7,240 bases of DNA, from contig QMTJ01000053.1 in assembly GCA_003651045.1 (NCBI GenBank), positions 1-7,240 on the forward strand, written 5' to 3'. Under the pieces are notes generated by a model. The model worked only from the letters and a program-made list of their open reading frames with translations. It ran no database searches and was not told the DNA's origin. Shown here piece after piece: positions 6,061 through 7,240 of the stretch (positions are counted from its first letter, which is position 1; each line of letters opens with the position of its first letter). Made by a program: the position numbers and the translations under genes. Source of the DNA: Thermoplasmata archaeon (GTDB lineage Archaea > Thermoplasmatota > E2 > DHVEG-1).

Positions 6061-6611
6061 AGCATCACCTCAACCAACGAAGCTACAAAAAAAATACAAC
6101 ATATAGTTATAATATCACCAAAAGTAGCCAAGGCAGGACCTGTAATATTATCGGGATCATAACCACGTTTAAACACTAAAAAAATAATACCAACAGTCAT
6201 AACAGTCTGAACCAACGCCGAGATAACACCGGCTAAAACAGTAATAAAAATAATCTTTACAGGATCTAAATAAACATTAAGTAAAAAAGATGACAAAAAA
6301 GCAAAAACACCTATTATCAACGAAACAAAAAAACTTAAAACAAGAGAACCTAAAACATTCTCTTTAAGTTCATCATTCCAGAGGTTACCCTCATCAATAA
6401 CACCAAGATGATACGCTGAACCAAGACGAGAACCCAACGCTGTACTAATATTACCACGCAGAGCAATAATACCAGGTATAACAATGAGAAGACCAGGTAT
6501 ACGTCTAAAAAGATCTAACATTAAACCAAGAGTGCTACCTGCAACTATCGCACCTACACCACAGACTATAAGCAGGGGGAGGCTCTGCTTCACCATTTCC
6601 TTGGCATACAT
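6057..6611 (-). CDS. MgtE/SLC41-type divalent-cation transporter membrane domain, subunit 1
   Basis: A 184-residue membrane protein with about five predicted helices (roughly 10-32, 38-52, 85-112, 117-145, 158-182) and no cytosolic regulatory domain. Family signatures are PGIIALRGNISTALGSRLGS (46-65) and GYDPDNITGPALATFGD (150-166). Asp166 aligns with the pore Asp of MgtE, and the DPD-x4-P arrangement repeats in the partner gene. Bacterial MgtE works as a homodimer of this domain, and eukaryotic SLC41 proteins carry two such domains in one chain; here the two halves are separate, overlapping genes. A GGGGGGTA stretch (plus-strand 6618-6625) 8 bases before the ATG can pair with the 16S 3' end using a G-U wobble, supporting ATG 6611; Met6 is an alternative. 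The gene begins 52 bases after the ferredoxin oxidoreductase gene with no T tract between, so read-through transcription is possible. Confidence 0.88.
   Translation of the reverse strand: MYAKEMVKQSLPLLIVCGVGAIVAGSTLGLMLDLFRRIPGLLIVIPGIIALRGNISTALGSRLGSAYHLGVIDEGNLWNDELKENVLGSLVLSFFVSLIIGVFAFLSSFLLNVYLDPVKIIFITVLAGVISALVQTVMTVGIIFLVFKRGYDPDNITGPALATFGDIITICCIFFVASLVEVML
6064..6071 (-). promoter_or_regulatory. Strong Shine-Dalgarno GAGGTGAT for MgtE-like subunit 2
   Basis: On the minus strand GAGGTGAT ends three bases before ATG 6060 and is an eight-base match to the archaeal anti-Shine-Dalgarno. It lies within the last codons of the upstream paralogue. Together with the ATGA overlap it fixes the start and suggests that both subunits are translated at similar rates. 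Confidence 0.75.
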
Positions 6612-6663
6612 CTAATGTACCCCCCATAACCATTTTTTTTCACACTCCTGGTTCCAATTTTTT

Positions 6664-7240
6664 TTATAGGTACTTCTCTTTATATAGCTCCCATGTTTTA
6701 TCTATATGATCCTGAATAGCTTTCAACCTTTTAACATCTTTCTCTGGTTTAAAAAGATGCCTAAAACGACCTTGATACCTAATCCATTCCTCAACAGGTT
6801 TACGATCAATTTTCCCCTCAAGTATAAGTTTACTTTTACCATTAAAAGTCACTTTATCGTTTTCATACTCATAGAGAACCCACGCACCAGTTTCCACCGC
6901 AAGTACTCCCATTTCAACAGTTTTCTCCATAGGAAAACGCCAACCAGGTGGACAAGGAGCAAGGATCTCAATAAACTTTGAACCCTTGATACTTTTTGCT
7001 TTTTTTAATTTGTTATAAAGATCCTCAGGATAAGCAACACATGCCTGAGCAGCATAAGGAATATGATGAGCCATAATTATCTCACCTAACTCTTTACGGA
7101 ACTCTGTTTTACCACTGACCGTGGTTGTAGTCCAAGCAGCATACGGTGTAGCACCACTACGTTGAATACCAGTATTAGAATATATTTGATTATTATAACA
7201 TATATATATGAAATTAGTCTGTCTTTCTATTGCACCAGAA
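6664..7240 (-). CDS. porB: Pyruvate (2-oxoacid):ferredoxin oxidoreductase beta subunit, C-terminal part; 5' end outside the window
   Basis: The minus frame is open from the window edge to TAA at 6666-6664, giving the last 191 residues; an apparent ATG at 7074 is internal. The beta subunit binds thiamine diphosphate and a proximal [4Fe-4S] cluster and takes part in oxidising pyruvate to acetyl-CoA with ferredoxin as acceptor. Visible signatures: SGAIERQTNFIYICYNNQ near the edge, then IYSNTGIQRSGATPYAAWTT (the NTGIQRS-TP block of the cofactor-binding region); AQACVAYPEDL, whose Cys (codon 7041-7039) is the probable fourth cluster ligand; APCPPGW; LAVETGAWVLYEYE; and the tail RFRHLFKPEKDVKRLKAIQDHIDKTW. 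These match the archaeal four-subunit POR beta chain. The usual YDNEAYMNTG appears here as YNNQIYSNTG. Substrate (pyruvate versus another 2-oxoacid) is probable rather than certain, because the alpha, gamma and delta genes are outside the window. Confidence 0.94.
   Translation of the reverse strand, partial: SGAIERQTNFIYICYNNQIYSNTGIQRSGATPYAAWTTTTVSGKTEFRKELGEIIMAHHIPYAAQACVAYPEDLYNKLKKAKSIKGSKFIEILAPCPPGWRFPMEKTVEMGVLAVETGAWVLYEYENDKVTFNGKSKLILEGKIDRKPVEEWIRYQGRFRHLFKPEKDVKRLKAIQDHIDKTWELYKEKYL

Noticed and set aside
5851..6162. 103-codon plus-strand open frame across the two MgtE-like genes
   Set aside because: Rich in T, N and K as expected from reading the complement of hydrophobic helices; both minus-strand frames carry conserved transporter motifs.
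6664..7074. Reading the last gene as a 136-residue protein starting at ATG 7074
   Set aside because: The same frame is open to the window edge and encodes the conserved NTGIQRS-TP block upstream, so 7074 is an internal Met.

Overview
The window reads as an AT-rich chromosomal segment (by eye roughly one third G+C) of a euryarchaeon, plausibly an uncultivated lineage; I cannot place it more narrowly. The archaeal assignment rests on four things. There is a pantoate kinase of the archaeal CoA pathway, translationally coupled to an archaeal-style CoaBC that carries PAMH instead of PAMN. There is a four-subunit-type 2-oxoacid:ferredoxin oxidoreductase beta subunit. There are proteins combining PhoU and TrkA-C domains. 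Finally, TATA-like boxes lie close to start codons with little or no leader, and oligo-T tracts follow genes.

Plus-strand block (1-2439): the 3' end of a universal stress protein with an intact ATP-binding motif, then bifunctional CoaBC and pantoate kinase overlapping by ATGA. These two catalyse steps on either side of the phosphopantothenate synthetase reaction; that synthetase is not in the window. A T7 tract after the kinase is the likely end of this unit.

Minus-strand block (2491-7240), in transcription order: the C-terminal two thirds of a pyruvate/2-oxoacid:ferredoxin oxidoreductase beta subunit; two overlapping genes that each encode a single MgtE/SLC41-type membrane domain; a 330-base gene-free stretch holding an oligo-T terminator, a long inverted repeat and a promoter; two overlapping paralogous PhoU + TrkA-C genes; and, after its own promoter, a membrane-anchored exported protein built from three LEA14/WHy-like repeats of about 123 residues.

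The most interesting system is the doubled cation-transport cassette: two half-size MgtE-like pore subunits beside two PhoU/TrkA-C cytosolic proteins. I infer a heteromeric divalent-cation channel or transporter whose gating module is encoded separately and has also been duplicated. One of the two PhoU domains has lost putative metal-ligand residues. The 17-bp inverted repeat (16/17 matching, 48-base spacer) between the two gene pairs is a real structure with no assigned role. Nothing in the window indicates a mobile element, CRISPR array, tRNA or rRNA.
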